The position numbers and the translations under genes were made by a program. Shown here one piece after another: positions 35,562-45,099 of a stretch of 64,000 nucleotides of DNA (position 1 is the first letter of the stretch; the number at the start of each line of letters is the position of its first letter). Under the pieces are notes generated by a model, which worked only from the letters and a program-made list of their open reading frames with translations, made no database searches and was not told where the DNA came from. Origin of the DNA: Hermatobates lingyangjiaoensis (Eukaryota; Arthropoda; Insecta; Hemiptera; Hermatobatidae); assembly GCA_026182355.1 (NCBI GenBank), contig JAPFBL010000165.1:124001-188000 (forward strand), read 5' to 3'.

Positions 35562-36289
35562 TTCATGCATTATTTAACCTCATTATGATTCTTTGTAAGA
35601 AAATATGTCAAATTCATGGAATGAATTTTGTTTATAATATATGAAAAAGCACCTTTCCGTACTGGATATTGCCAAAGAGAATGAGGTTATGTCATGAAAT
35701 CAGCACATAACTAAAAACACTAATAACAACATAAACAGAAAATTTGGTGAAGTTTTAATGCCTATCATGCTATATAATTATAAGAGAAAGAAATATATAT
35801 TTAAGTAATTGGAGAGCATACGTGAAATGAACATATTTGCTTATAAATTGATAAATAATTTGACTACAACTTCACAGTAGTTGTAACTAATACATCATAA
35901 CTCGCTGCTCAACAAGGTAAATAATTTTATACTTCTAATATTTCTAAGCATACAATTTTCTTCTGCTTACCAGGGACTATATTCAGCGATTCATCGGATC
36001 TATTTGAATCATCTGTTCTGAATTCAAGAAGTTCAAGTATTGCATCATCTTCTTTTTTCTAAAAACACTTCATATAATTATGTTTTTATCAAATTGGAGC
36101 TTTTCAAAAAAAAAATCATACTCTTAACATTAACATTAATATTTTTTTTTACAAAGAACTGTTATATTTTATTGAATATCTTCAATATATTCATTCACAA
36201 CATACATATATATGATGTAGTTTCTTCATGAAAATGTTCCAAGAAAGGCAGTAAGCGGTCAAAAATAAACTAGGTAAGCAAAAGATTAA
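35562..36289. other. AT-rich, no supported feature
   Basis: Short chance frames only. Confidence 0.45.
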
Positions 36290-36481
36290 TTTTGCTATAT
36301 TAAAATAGGACAAAAAGGTAAAAGATTAAATGTCATAGAAGAAATGGAAACATATAAACACAAAAATACTGATAACCTAATAAACGAACAAATCAAGCAC
36401 CGGGCAGACATAATATTTAAACTAATAAATAACATGAAAAGACGTTCAGGACGGACAGGACAGAGACGACTTAAATTTTAA
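36290..36481 (+). pseudogene. PLE ORF C-terminus, type 2
   Basis: Frame ends at TAA 36479-36481 and contains KGKRLNVIEEMETYKH, then LINEQIKHRADIIFKLINN. In Penelope-like elements the C-terminal GIY-YIG endonuclease region ends with a similar GKRLN-x-LE-x-LEIYK and LLNEQ segment, so I assign it there. The frame is closed by TAA at 36287-36289, so only the last 63 codons survive. A hammerhead-like motif follows about 120 bp downstream. The assignment is from motif memory and needs a profile search. Confidence 0.6.
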
Positions 36482-36603
36482 AAGACAAAAAACAGATAAA
36501 ACAAAATAAAATACAACTGCTAGGTATGAAATTTAGGCATATATATTGGTACCATTAGTTAAAATAGGTATTTATATCCATGGTTTTGGAAGGTAACATT
36601 AGT

Positions 36604-36639
36604 CCCATTAATGATGCATCTATTGCGAAACCGGTCGGG
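36604..36639 (+). ncRNA. Hammerhead-like motif with ACCGGU stem III, core mutated
   Basis: TTAATGA (36608-36614) stands where CTGATGA is expected; one T; stem II GCA-TCTAT-TGC; GAAA 36627-36630; palindrome ACCGGT 36630-36635; cleavage base C 36636; GGG 36637-36639 pairs with CCC 36604-36606 after one spare base. Two core substitutions predict loss of activity, but the architecture is clear. Confidence 0.55.
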
Positions 36640-36839
36640 CGACTTCACCAGCGATAGACGAGGTATGACGGTTGATAATGATATCATATTTATACTTATT
36701 ACAATTAGCCTCACAGCATACACATACCGTGACACAAACTTATTTTTACATAATTACTTTTTTTATCTATTATTTATGTTCTCATTAAATCTGTCATACG
36801 AATATGTCTGTTATGTATAAAAAAACCACTGTATCATTA

Positions 36840-37370
36840 TTGCAGAACATAAGGTCTTTTAAAATAAAAAATATAATCCTGTACTTGAAAATTATGTAGC
36901 CAAAAATTTGAAAAAGCTTTATAAAAAAAATTGTTAATATTTATGTTATTACTAAAACAATTGGCTTTATTATACACTCATGAAATAATTTTAAATACAA
37001 TTAAATGTACATTTCTGTTTTTCATCATGACACATTAAAAATAGATTAGGAATGGGCAGAAGTTTCAATCTTATGGAAGAGGAGATCCTAAAAGGGATCT
37101 TATACATTAGCCTTACTAAGATCTAGGATAAAGGACTTTGAATTAAGGGATAATGAACCTATAATTGGATTTGTAGTGGATGCTTGCTAGTAGAGAATTG
37201 ATGGAATTTTGGGGTCGTGGTGGATTATATGTCAAACAGGCGAGTAATTACGCTACTGAATGTTCAATAAGCACTAGCTGAACTGATAATCCTCAAGTAA
37301 TGACAAGCATCTGGGTATAAAATCAATAAAAGGATTATAACTATTTAATAGTACATGGGAAAAACTACAA
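36840..37370. other. AT-rich, no supported feature
   Basis: No frame, repeat or motif that I can support. Confidence 0.45.
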
Positions 37371-37376
37371 TGTCGG

Positions 37377-37382
37377 TGTTTG

Positions 37383-37414
<32 letters not shown>

Positions 37415-37517
37415 ATGTGTGTGATGTGTGTGTGTGTTGTAAGGGGTATTGTGTTGATGTTATAGTGTGATGTGTGTAGTGTGGAGTGGGTAAAATAAAG
37501 GTATTATGTATGGAAAG

Positions 37518-37599
<82 letters not shown>

Positions 37600-37600
37600 T
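37377..37600. repeat. Microsatellite cluster (TG)n, (CA)n, (TA)n
   Basis: TG runs at about 37377-37412 and 37519-37558, a short CA run, then TA at about 37581-37600, directly left of the PLE copy. Frames of His-Thr or Cys-Val repeats here are artefacts. Confidence 0.9.
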
Positions 37601-37608
37601 TAGAGGGT

Positions 37609-38179
37609 GGCACTAAACCTATAATCCTCATTTATACCTACATTTTAAGAGTTGCCAACCCTCCCCATATTAAGAAATCTATCCCCAGGTCCCTCTCCAT
37701 TAGAATTCATAGAATTTGCAACAGATTAGGTGATAAAAATCATCACCTCCATAAACTACAAAAATAGATCAACCATTAGAAGAAACGAGGCTAATCTTTC
37801 ACCTACACCTATTGACGAGAAAACCAAGACTGGGTTCCAGCAGAATTACCCTCTACGTACCACCTGCTCTGTTTCCATTCAATTCCTCTTCTCATTGTAC
37901 TACGTACAATACTTATTGATAAACTTGAAAACAGATATCCTAGAGCGAGGCTATCCCCCCCCCTACTTATTGACGAGAAGACTGGTTCCAGCAGAATTCT
38001 CTACTCCACCTGCTCCTGTTCCCACTTCCTCTTCCATGTACTACGACAATACTATGATATTACAGATATTACGACAAGTTCCTCCAGATAGTAAAACGGT
38101 CACCTTACGCGCATCCGACGAGGCACATATCTGGTTTCTTAATGCGCGTTGTAAACCAGGTTTGAATTTAAAAAGTTAG
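37609..38179 (+). pseudogene. PLE reverse transcriptase/GIY-YIG ORF remnant
   Basis: Segments in different frames line up with the part of PLE ORFs after the reverse-transcriptase domain: PHLYLHFKSCQP, then HIKKSIPRSLSIRIHRICN, then LKTDILERGYPPPYL. The end RASDEAHIWFLNARCKPGLN is the GIY-YIG C-terminal helix region, with stop TAG at 38177-38179. At least two frameshifts are needed. A ~155-bp segment is duplicated inside it: about 37811-37913 and 37969-38065 share attgacgagaa, ggttccagcagaatt and cacctgctc. PLE proteins copy RNA into DNA and use the GIY-YIG nuclease for insertion; this copy is dead. Confidence 0.75.
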
Positions 38180-38546
38180 GGCTGTTCTGAATAGTTAGAG
38201 ATTAGTTGACCTTTGACTATTATTATTTTTTTATTATTATACTTTTATTTTTATCTTAAATTATTACTTTTACAACTTTATTCCTATCATTTAATTATTA
38301 TTTAAGTATCTATTATTCATATTCCTGGATTTTATTTTGTTTCAGCTATTTTCCTCTTATTTTCTTCATTATTATCTTTTAAGTTTTTATTATTTATATT
38401 TCTTAATTTTCTTCAGTTTCACTTTCTATTTCTTAGCTTATTCTTCGTTAATTTCTCTTACCTCACTTGAACCAGGGCACGCGTGTGACAACACTGTTGG
38501 CCTCCAACCGTCGCTTCACAAGTGCGCTTGGTGTCCCTTTCTCAAC

Positions 38547-38579
38547 TCTCCTGATGACGGTTCAACCGAAAATTAGAGA
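38547..38579 (+). ncRNA. Hammerhead ribozyme-like motif, family D
   Basis: CTGATGA 38551-38557; one C; stem II GGU-UCA-ACC; GAAA 38568-38571; palindrome AAUU 38571-38574; predicted cleavage after A 38575; stem I CUCU 38547-38550 with GAGA 38576-38579, four pairs. The core is intact. It lies about 370 bp after the PLE stop codon, as in PLE terminal repeats. Confidence 0.7.
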
Positions 38580-38649
38580 CAGTAAATGTGTTTGTTCCTT
38601 AGTTCTGTGTTTGTGATTCGTCGTGAAACGTATATATATATATATATAA

Positions 38650-38760
38650 CGTAAAATGAGATCATTAAAAAAAATGAAGTTCTTCATGATAGGATTACTA
38701 CCAGTGAGGAAAACATAAGAAAAATGGACCTGAGGTAAGAGAAGGAAGGCGCCTCTCTGA
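38650..38760 (+). repeat. Short dispersed repeat shared with 21440-21545
   Basis: Starts just after the TA tract that ends the PLE copy; one frame reads LHDRITTSEENIRKMDL. It might be the 5' coding start of a following element copy; identity unknown. Confidence 0.3.
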
Positions 38761-38799
38761 AGCCAGAAGAAATGCATGAAGTGTTGAATTAAATTGTAA

Positions 38800-39945
38800 C
38801 CATTCCCAGCTTATGTTCACCACGAAAAAAAATGTTTAGATTAAAAAAAAAGTATTACTAGAGCCTCTATAAAAACTATAACTACAGTTGATGTCCTGCA
38901 ACTACAATACAACAACCAGTACTAAGGAACTATTTATATTCCTAGGGGAATAGCTATGATCAGAAAATAAATGTTGTAAACTGAAAAAGAGAAATTTTTC
39001 TTCCTCTGGTTTTTTCTCACTTACATCAGCTCAACAAAAAAGAAAGTGCTTTACTTTTGGTCTCCTTTCTACTGAGGTTTCTAGTAAATATCCTACATAT
39101 CTAAAATGCATTATTTTTTTAAACTTTTTACTGATGTAAATTTATTTCTCTTAATTTTCACTATACCTTTGATATTTATTTGAACCTATCAATACTTCTT
39201 GACTGTCCAATAGTTTTAATGAAAATATTAAACAGTTTTTGCTTCTTTAATATACAATGCGTAATTTGTAACTTATGTTAAAGAAACTTATCGAAAGTAT
39301 TAACCGCACTCAACGCACTTAATTTTAACAAGCTTTTGAAAGCAAAGTGTTGTTTGAAACTCAAATTTCACACTCTGTATTTAAGCAAAAAATATTTGAA
39401 TCTTCAGCACAACTTTTATCACATGATACGTCAAGAATATAACTAATTAAAACTTTCTTTACACTTTAAACAAATTCACTTACCCTTTTTTTTTTTGAAA
39501 CAAAAAAAAAGAAGAAGTTTTTTCCTCTTATCTCTCCTTCTAAAATATCAACTTTGATACACAAAAGAGAAAGTTAGTTTCATTAATTGTAACAAGTAAT
39601 AAGAAATGTCTGCTGCTTGTTGCAACTTTCTTTTAAAGAAGACGAAGTTGTAAATTAATTACCAAGTCTTGAGCCAGCTTGAAAGTGTTCCTGTATATTC
39701 TTTCCGTAGAGTATTCTACAAGAATAACTTGTGGGAACTTCGTCACCTGAAAAAAAAATAGCTTGTTTTTCTTTTCGGAACAAGTTTTTAGCTGAACGAT
39801 AGAATCAACTTTCCAGTAATTGTGTGGTTAATATACCTTTATATAAATATAATTAAATATATTTAACAGATAAATATAATTAAATAAAGAAAATTTCAAG
39901 GTCCAACTGAACTACTAACGTAATAAGGAAAGCAGAAAAACATAA
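38800..39945. other. AT-rich, no supported feature
   Basis: No frame, repeat or motif that I can support. Confidence 0.45.
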
Positions 39946-39949
39946 ATAT

Positions 39950-40090
39950 TAGCATACAAGACTCGTCAATATGTTTCGTCAGGTGTTGTCAGAAGTACAG
40001 TTGCTACTGCGGAGTAGTACCTCTAACTGATGACGACACAACGCCTGTCAAAATATAGTAGTTAGTCCTGTATACCTATGTTTATGTCTT
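39950..40090. repeat. Decayed foldback, ribozyme family F
   Basis: Minus side: caggactcgtcaatatg...cgtcagg; plus side: CTGATGA (40027-40033), C, GACA and TGUC as stem II, then AAAATATAG where GAAATATC is expected. The lost G of GAAA predicts no activity. The two sides are head to head. Confidence 0.55.
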
Positions 40091-40439
40091 CCTATTTTCG
40101 TTAGTGAGTAAAAATACTTAAATAAATTTAAATTCAATGTTCAATTATACCAGTTCGTAGTTATTATATCTTAAAACTAAATTTAATAAAAACAGTATAT
40201 TTCTGTAGCATCAATACGGCAAAGTATTGATATAAACAATTTTTCGGTCATAGTATTCAAGTATATCAACCACTCCGTATGGAATTCATATCTGTATCTA
40301 CATATAACACCTTATTTTTATTGTATAAATTTAACAATCAATTTCATTAATTCATTTAATTTAATTTATATATACCAATGAACATTTTCATGTATATTAA
40401 TCATAATTCACGAGCTATCCAAGTATTTATTTTATGTAT

Positions 40440-40545
40440 TTACTCATGATAGTGAAGACAAATGTATTGAGTCTCCACAACAAGAATTTTATTTTAGAAC
40501 GCGTTTCGAACACTTAGTATTCATCAACAGACACATCTACAATTT
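40440..40545 (-). repeat. Family B ribozyme repeat, single decayed copy
   Basis: Minus strand: CTGTTGA (core A changed to T), GAAUAC/GUGUUC stem with a mismatch, GAAACGCGUU, then ttgtggagact as in the 30.3-kb arms. Confidence 0.6.
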
Positions 40546-40559
40546 TGTAGAATAATTAT

Positions 40560-41652
40560 TTTCTATAATACGTGAGATCTTTTTCTCCTCAACACAGTAA
40601 CCCTGCATCGGAACAGTATATTTACTAAGTGTTCCCTTATAGATTAAAAATTTATCACGAACCCAAAACAATATAATATATCTTAATAAATAATTGAGCA
40701 TATATCTTATTTTAACTTTAAATATAACGTCAAGTAAGATTTGACACACTTAAAATAAAAGAAATAATTTTGTTTTCTAACAATAAAGTAAACACAACAA
40801 AACTAGTTATAATAGTTAATTGATGTTATATTTCTAATATTAGTCCAGTTTAATAATTGGTTTAGAAACTTATAACTCATAGATGTTTAAATCTATGTTA
40901 TTCACTAATATCTGAAAGGGTTCGTAGTGTCTTTTCACAAATTCCTGTGTTTCTGAGGCAATCTACCACCAGAGGTCAGAACTACTCTGACAAGACCCAG
41001 TCTAATTCCTTCCAACAGATGACATTCAAAAAACAAGTGGAACCATGTACACGTGTAACCTTACAAAAAAAGACAATTCTAACAAGTTCAGAGGTTATTT
41101 GCAACCTTCAGAAACTACAGCTCACTATTTTCAATTTCAATACTTTTAATTAATTTCAATAATGCTAAATTTTAAACTTTAAGTAGATAATATTTAAGTA
41201 GACTGATAGAATAAGTATCATTACCATAGTAAAATATTTACCAAAAAAAAAAATAGATTTCTATATTGGAGGATATATTTGTAAGATTCTGTTAAAGTTT
41301 ATCTAACTATGTGACTCGTAGCCTGATTATAACGTTTAGATGTACAATGCATGTATACCGTATGTAAATAATAATATTAGTAACAAATTCAGAGGAACTC
41401 AAGCATGAAAATCGATGCTTGCATTTACGTTCAAATACGGGCACGTTTGCTACTTTCAATATGTGATAATATTGTTATGTGTTATATTAATAAGTTATAT
41501 TATGTTTTACAATTGTATTATATTCCGTATTAATATCTAGTTTATACCTCGTTAATTTTTGAAGACAAAATATCATGCCACTGGTATTTATCGTCATGGA
41601 CATCGTTGATAACTTCCAAAAAATCTACAATAAAACCATTTCATACTTATAA

Positions 41653-41655
<3 letters not shown>
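40560..41655. other. AT-rich, no supported feature
   Basis: No frame, repeat or motif that I can support. Confidence 0.45.

Positions 41656-41658
<3 letters not shown>

Positions 41659-41705
<47 letters not shown>
41659..41705. repeat. (TA)n microsatellite
   Basis: Uninterrupted TA units; no PLE fragment recognised beside it. Confidence 0.95.
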
Positions 41706-41716
<11 letters not shown>

Positions 41717-42433
41717 AATACAAATAAAATATATTTCTACTGTTCGTACAGCTTTATATATATAAAGATTGAAATCATTATTTAATATAGTTAGAATAGG
41801 TAAAGTAAATGATACATTACTAGGATCGTGTCCTAGTTATCTTGTCCTAGATACTATAAATGTTCAAGATTACTAGGATCTCAAAAAACGTAATCTTGCT
41901 TTTGGGTTCAAGCTAATCTAGACTGAATCTTAAATAGTTCAATATTTCGTTATTTTTTTTTTATTTCTTTGAAGATCAAAGCGACTCATGTACTAGTTGC
42001 ATCCAAACAATCATGCAGATATTGGATATGTACGACCTAACAAAAGTAGGAAGATTGCAGTTACTGACAGTCGAGAATAAATAATTGTTAGTTAATTAGA
42101 TCACAATGCAAAGGCCTCACACCCATATTACTTTGTATTACCAACAGAAGAATAAGTAAAACCATTTTGTTAGATCCATATGAAAAAAAAGTAAAACTCT
42201 TTTTTATAATTAAATGGCAAGAGATATTCTTTCTGGCCATTTTAGAAGATAAAAAGGATATTCTTGAAATCAGACTGCAATTTGTTTAGCAGTTTTTAAA
42301 CAACAAAAAGAAGAAAGACTTTAGGTACTCCAAACAATATTAATTTTAGTTAGTGTAATCACTGTCACCGAAATATACAAAGCGTATCATATAAATATAT
42401 ATATATATATATATAATATATATATATATATAT

Positions 42434-42786
42434 CAATGATCAAACCACAATGGGAAAACAATATTAAGACCTTTTAACCTCAACAAGCGGTTGGGTTTTT
42501 GACTCTGACGAAAACTGCTTGTTGCGGTTGAAAGATCTTAGTCTTGTTTTCCCATTTCATATTGTGGTTTGATCATTGATTGTTATTTTCACGTGTTTAT
42601 GTGAAATAACAATCAATGATCAAACCACAATAAGAAATGGAAAACAAGACTAGGATCTTTCAACCGTAACAAGCGGTCTTCGTCGGAGTCAAAAACCCTG
42701 TCAGGTTTTTGACTTTGACGAAGACCACTTGTTACGGTTGAAAGATCTTAGTCTTGTTTTCCCATTTCTTATTGTGGTTTGATCAT
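42434..42786. repeat. Two adjacent family C foldbacks (four alternating arms)
   Basis: Foldback 1: about 42434-42492 (minus) and 42512-42578 (plus). Foldback 2: 42616-42697 (minus) and 42704-42786 (plus), 82-83-bp arms. Between them, 42577-42615 is itself a palindrome centred on cacgtgtttatgtg. (TA)n lies on both outer sides. One arm keeps an intact ribozyme core; the two arms of foldback 2 each carry one core change (CCGACGA and TTGACGA). Confidence 0.88.
42501..42543 (+). ncRNA. Hammerhead ribozyme-like motif, family C
   Basis: Stem I GACU 42501-42504 with AGUC 42540-42543; CTGACGA 42505-42511; stem II region around 42512-42529 less regular than in the 63.6-kb copies; GAAA 42530-42533; palindrome AGAUCU 42533-42538; predicted cleavage after U 42539. 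Confidence 0.65.
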
Positions 42787-42814
42787 ATTATATAATATAT
42801 ATATATATATATAT

Positions 42815-43090
42815 TTCACGGAGAATTAAACATACTTACTGTCTCTAATTTTCGGTTGAACCGTCATCAGGAGAGTTGAGATAGGGACACTAAGCGCACT
42901 TGTGAAGCGACGGTTGCTTCACAAGTTGCTCTTAACCGTCGCTTCACAAGTGCGCTTGGTGTCCCAATCTCAACTCTCCTGATGACGGTTCAACCAAACA
43001 TTAGAGACAGTAAGTGTGTTTTTTTCCATAGTTCTGTGTTTGTGATTCTCCGTGAAACGTTTCTTGTTCTTTTGGATCGTTTTCCTGTTT

Positions 43091-43094
<4 letters not shown>
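42815..43094. repeat. Family D foldback between TA tracts
   Basis: Arms about 42828-42913 (minus) and 42936-43021 (plus) share the GC-rich block and ribozyme region of the PLE at 37601-38632. A 22-bp middle contains a third short piece (gcttcacaag). The plus-arm ribozyme has CAAAC in place of GAAAA; the minus arm is intact. Confidence 0.85.
42842..42875 (-). ncRNA. Hammerhead ribozyme-like motif, family D, minus strand
   Basis: CTGATGA is the complement of 42864-42870, GAAA of 42850-42853, the palindrome AAUU of 42847-42850, and cleavage is after A (complement of 42846). Stem I CUCU/GAGA pairs 42871-42874 with 42842-42845. Core intact. Confidence 0.7.
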
Positions 43095-43146
<52 letters not shown>

Positions 43147-43148
43147 TA
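43095..43148. repeat. (TA)n microsatellite between two foldbacks
   Basis: Pure TA to about 43141, then slightly degraded; separates the family D foldback from the large palindrome. Confidence 0.92.
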
Positions 43149-43205
43149 TTATATCATTCACAAACGAAGAAAAGCAACACACAGAGAAAGAGACACACTT
43201 ACAAA

Positions 43206-43236
43206 CTCAAATTTTCGGATGATCCGTCTTCAGGAG
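43206..43236 (-). ncRNA. Hammerhead ribozyme-like motif, family E, left arm
   Basis: Mirror image of the right-arm motif: CTGAAGA is the complement of 43227-43233 and GAAA of 43213-43216. Same stems as the right-arm copy. Confidence 0.65.
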
Positions 43237-43812
43237 AAAAGAGAGAAAGGGCGACCAAGCACGCCGGAAACACAACGGCAGGAAACCGTCCCGGCAACCG
43301 ACCGTGCTGCCACGCGCGCCCGGTTCAGGAAGTAATGAAGTAGAGACGATCAGAAGAAAATTAATATTAAAATTAAAATTAAGAATTAAGAAAAGCAGTT
43401 CTGGTTGATTGAAGGTAAAATAAACAGCAGGAAGAAAAATGAAGTATAAAAAGGAATACCGTGAAAAATACCTAAAAGCATGAAAAAGGAAGATAACAGA
43501 GTTGGTAAGGCGATGAGAAACAAATGAAAATACAAGGATAAGAACAATTAAAAAATAAAAATAATAATATAAAATAAATAAATAATTAAAGCAATTTAAA
43601 AAATAGGAATAAAAATAAATAAAATAAAATAAATTAGATAAAATAAAAATAATAAATAAATGTTAAATAAAAAAAAAATATATATATATATATAAATAAA
43701 TAAAATAAAAATAAAATATATTTATCGCTTAAGGTTTAATCCGGGTTTGGAACGTGCCTTGAGCAAGCAAATATGTGCCTCCTCGGATGCTCTGATGACT
43801 ATACTGTAACCC

Positions 43813-43886
43813 TCAGAGCATCCGAGGAGGCACATATTTGCTTGCTCAAGGCACGTTCCAAACCCGGATTAAACCTTAAGCGATAA
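43813..43886 (+). pseudogene. PLE GIY-YIG C-terminal codons in the palindrome
   Basis: Frame R-A-S-E-E-A-H-I...K-P-G-L-N-L-K-R, stop TAA at 43884-43886. It matches the end of the 38.1-kb PLE frame over about 22 residues, which gives mutual support for coding origin. Its mirror copy is at 43722-43795 on the minus strand. Confidence 0.7.
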
Positions 43887-43901
43887 ATATATTTATTTTT
43901 A

Positions 43902-43933
<32 letters not shown>

Positions 43934-44371
43934 TTTTTTTTTATTTAACATTTATTTATTATTTTTATTTTATCTAATTTATTTTATTTTATTTATTTTT
44001 ATTCCTATTTTTTAAATTGCTTTAATTATTTATTTATTTTATATTATTATTTTTATTTTTAATTGTTCTTATCCTTGTATTTTCATTTGTTTCTCATCGC
44101 CTTACCAACTCTGTTATCTTCCTTTTTCATGCTTTTAGGTATTTTTCACGGTATTCCTTTTTATACTTCATTTTTCTTCCTGCTGTTTATTTTACCTTCA
44201 ATCAACCAGAACTGCTTTTCTTAATTCTAATTTTAATTTTAATATTAATTTCTTCTGATCGTCTCTACTTCATTACTTCCTGAACCGGGCGCGCGTGGCA
44301 GCACGGTCGGTTGCCGGGACGGTTTCCTGCCGTTGTGTTTCCGGCGTGCTTGGTCGCCCTTTCTCTCTTTT

Positions 44372-44402
44372 CTCCTGAAGACGGATCATCCGAAAATTTG
44401 AG
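44372..44402 (+). ncRNA. Hammerhead ribozyme-like motif, family E, right arm
   Basis: CTGAAGA 44375-44381; one C; stem II GGA-UCA-UCC; GAAA 44392-44395; palindrome AAUU 44395-44398; predicted cleavage after U 44399; stem I CUC 44372-44374 with GAG 44400-44402. Stem II has only three pairs, so activity may need the longer flanks. Confidence 0.65.
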
Positions 44403-44496
44403 TTTGTAAGTGTGTCTCTTTCTCTGTGTGTTGCTTTTCTTCGTTTGTGAACTGATTTGCGTCCAGTTTGGATCGTTTTTTTCGAATTTTAAGTGG

Positions 44497-44497
<1 letters not shown>

Positions 44498-44527
<30 letters not shown>
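44498..44527. repeat. (TA)n microsatellite
   Basis: Separates the palindrome from the next PLE fragment. Confidence 0.92.
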
Positions 44528-44529
<2 letters not shown>

Positions 44530-44647
44530 TTTTAAAACTGGATGTCTGTTTCCACTTGATTTAATTTTGTCTTATCCAAATTACGAAATTTTTTCTTCAA
44601 CTCAGAACTCAACTTAAAAATTAATTCACCATAATTTCTTATTTTAT

Positions 44648-44687
44648 TATTGAACATGTTTCGGTGTACGTTCACCATCTTCAGCAA
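44648..44687 (-). ncRNA. Hammerhead ribozyme-like motif, family G
   Basis: On the minus strand: stem I UUG/CAA; CTGAAGA (complement of 44678-44684); one U; stem II GGUG-AACGUA-CACC; GAAA (complement of 44659-44662); stem III palindrome ACAUGU; cleavage base U. All core bases are intact. Confidence 0.72.
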
Positions 44688-44776
44688 AACACACAATTAA
44701 TTACAATTACCTTAACAAATGAATCTAATAGTTAAATTACATTGCAAAAACAATAAGTGAACAAGTTAACTGAAGA

Positions 44777-45046
44777 TTACACAGACAGGTTAGGGGTTGT
44801 CAGTGTTGGCATAACTAGCCCTAGGTTTCCAAACAAGCGCAACTGGTTGGCAAAATTACCTTTTTGATCGTTCATGCTAGGAGCTTTTTCTAGTATGAAC
44901 AGCGCTTCTAATATCCTGAGTCTTCTTCCGTCCTTTTCTTTTGCTATAATTCTAGTATTATTCACCATAGTTTCCCTCGAAATTTTTGTTTTATGAATCT
45001 TTGAAGAAGGTATTTTATGCATGTATTGAAGAAGGACTGCTCCCAA
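44777..45046 (-). pseudogene. PLE GIY-YIG region C-terminus, type 3
   Basis: Frame with ETMVNNTRIIAKEKDGRRLR, then ILEALFILEKAPSMNDQ, ending at 44777. The R-x-L-EA-L-x-I-x5-P-x-x-N pattern is that of the last helix of GIY-YIG endonucleases in PLE proteins. The N-terminal side is interrupted by the TA tract at 45056. It differs clearly from the types at 36.3 and 38.1 kb. Confidence 0.62.
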
Positions 45047-45051
45047 CTTTT

Positions 45052-45055
<4 letters not shown>

Positions 45056-45093
<38 letters not shown>
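45056..45093. repeat. (TA)n microsatellite
   Basis: Right border of the PLE-rich block; the sequence beyond it shows no PLE similarity. Confidence 0.92.
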
Positions 45094-45095
<2 letters not shown>

Positions 45096-45099
45096 GATT

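Larger units (their letters stand above)
37601..38632 (+). mobile_element. Penelope-like element, 3' part, flanked by TA tracts
   Basis: Contains a broken ORF C-terminus (37601-38179), an AT-rich 3' UTR with a GC-rich block (about 38470-38530), the ribozyme-like motif at 38547-38579 and a tail through ctgtgtttgtgattcgtcg. TA repeats border both sides (37581-37600 and about 38633-38648). It is homologous in order to each arm of the palindrome at 43157-44451. Confidence 0.75.
43157..44451. repeat. ~1.3-kb near-perfect palindrome of two PLE 3' ends
   Basis: Arms 43157-43795 and 43813-44451 are both 639 bp, with a 17-bp loop (43796-43812). I found no mismatch where I compared them. Each arm, read outward from the loop, holds the end of a PLE ORF (ASEEAHICLLKARSKPGLN, stop at 43884-43886 in the right arm), an AT-rich 3' UTR, a GC-rich block and a family E ribozyme motif. 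The frame end is homologous to ASDEAHIWFLNARCKPGLN at 38.1 kb. Outside are TA tracts. The two ends are thus fused head to head. Confidence 0.9.
44528..45055 (-). mobile_element. Penelope-like element 3' part, type 3, minus strand
   Basis: Bounded by TA tracts on both sides (44498-44527 and 45056-45093). In minus orientation: a C-terminal ORF, then about 90 bp, then a well-formed ribozyme motif, then an AT-rich end. The outer edge (gactgctcccaacttttac) recurs at 56826-56937 beside another TA tract. Confidence 0.72.

Noticed and set aside
37365..37767. His-Thr and Cys-Val repeat frames
   Set aside because: Translation of TG/CA microsatellites; only the part after about 37609 has PLE similarity.
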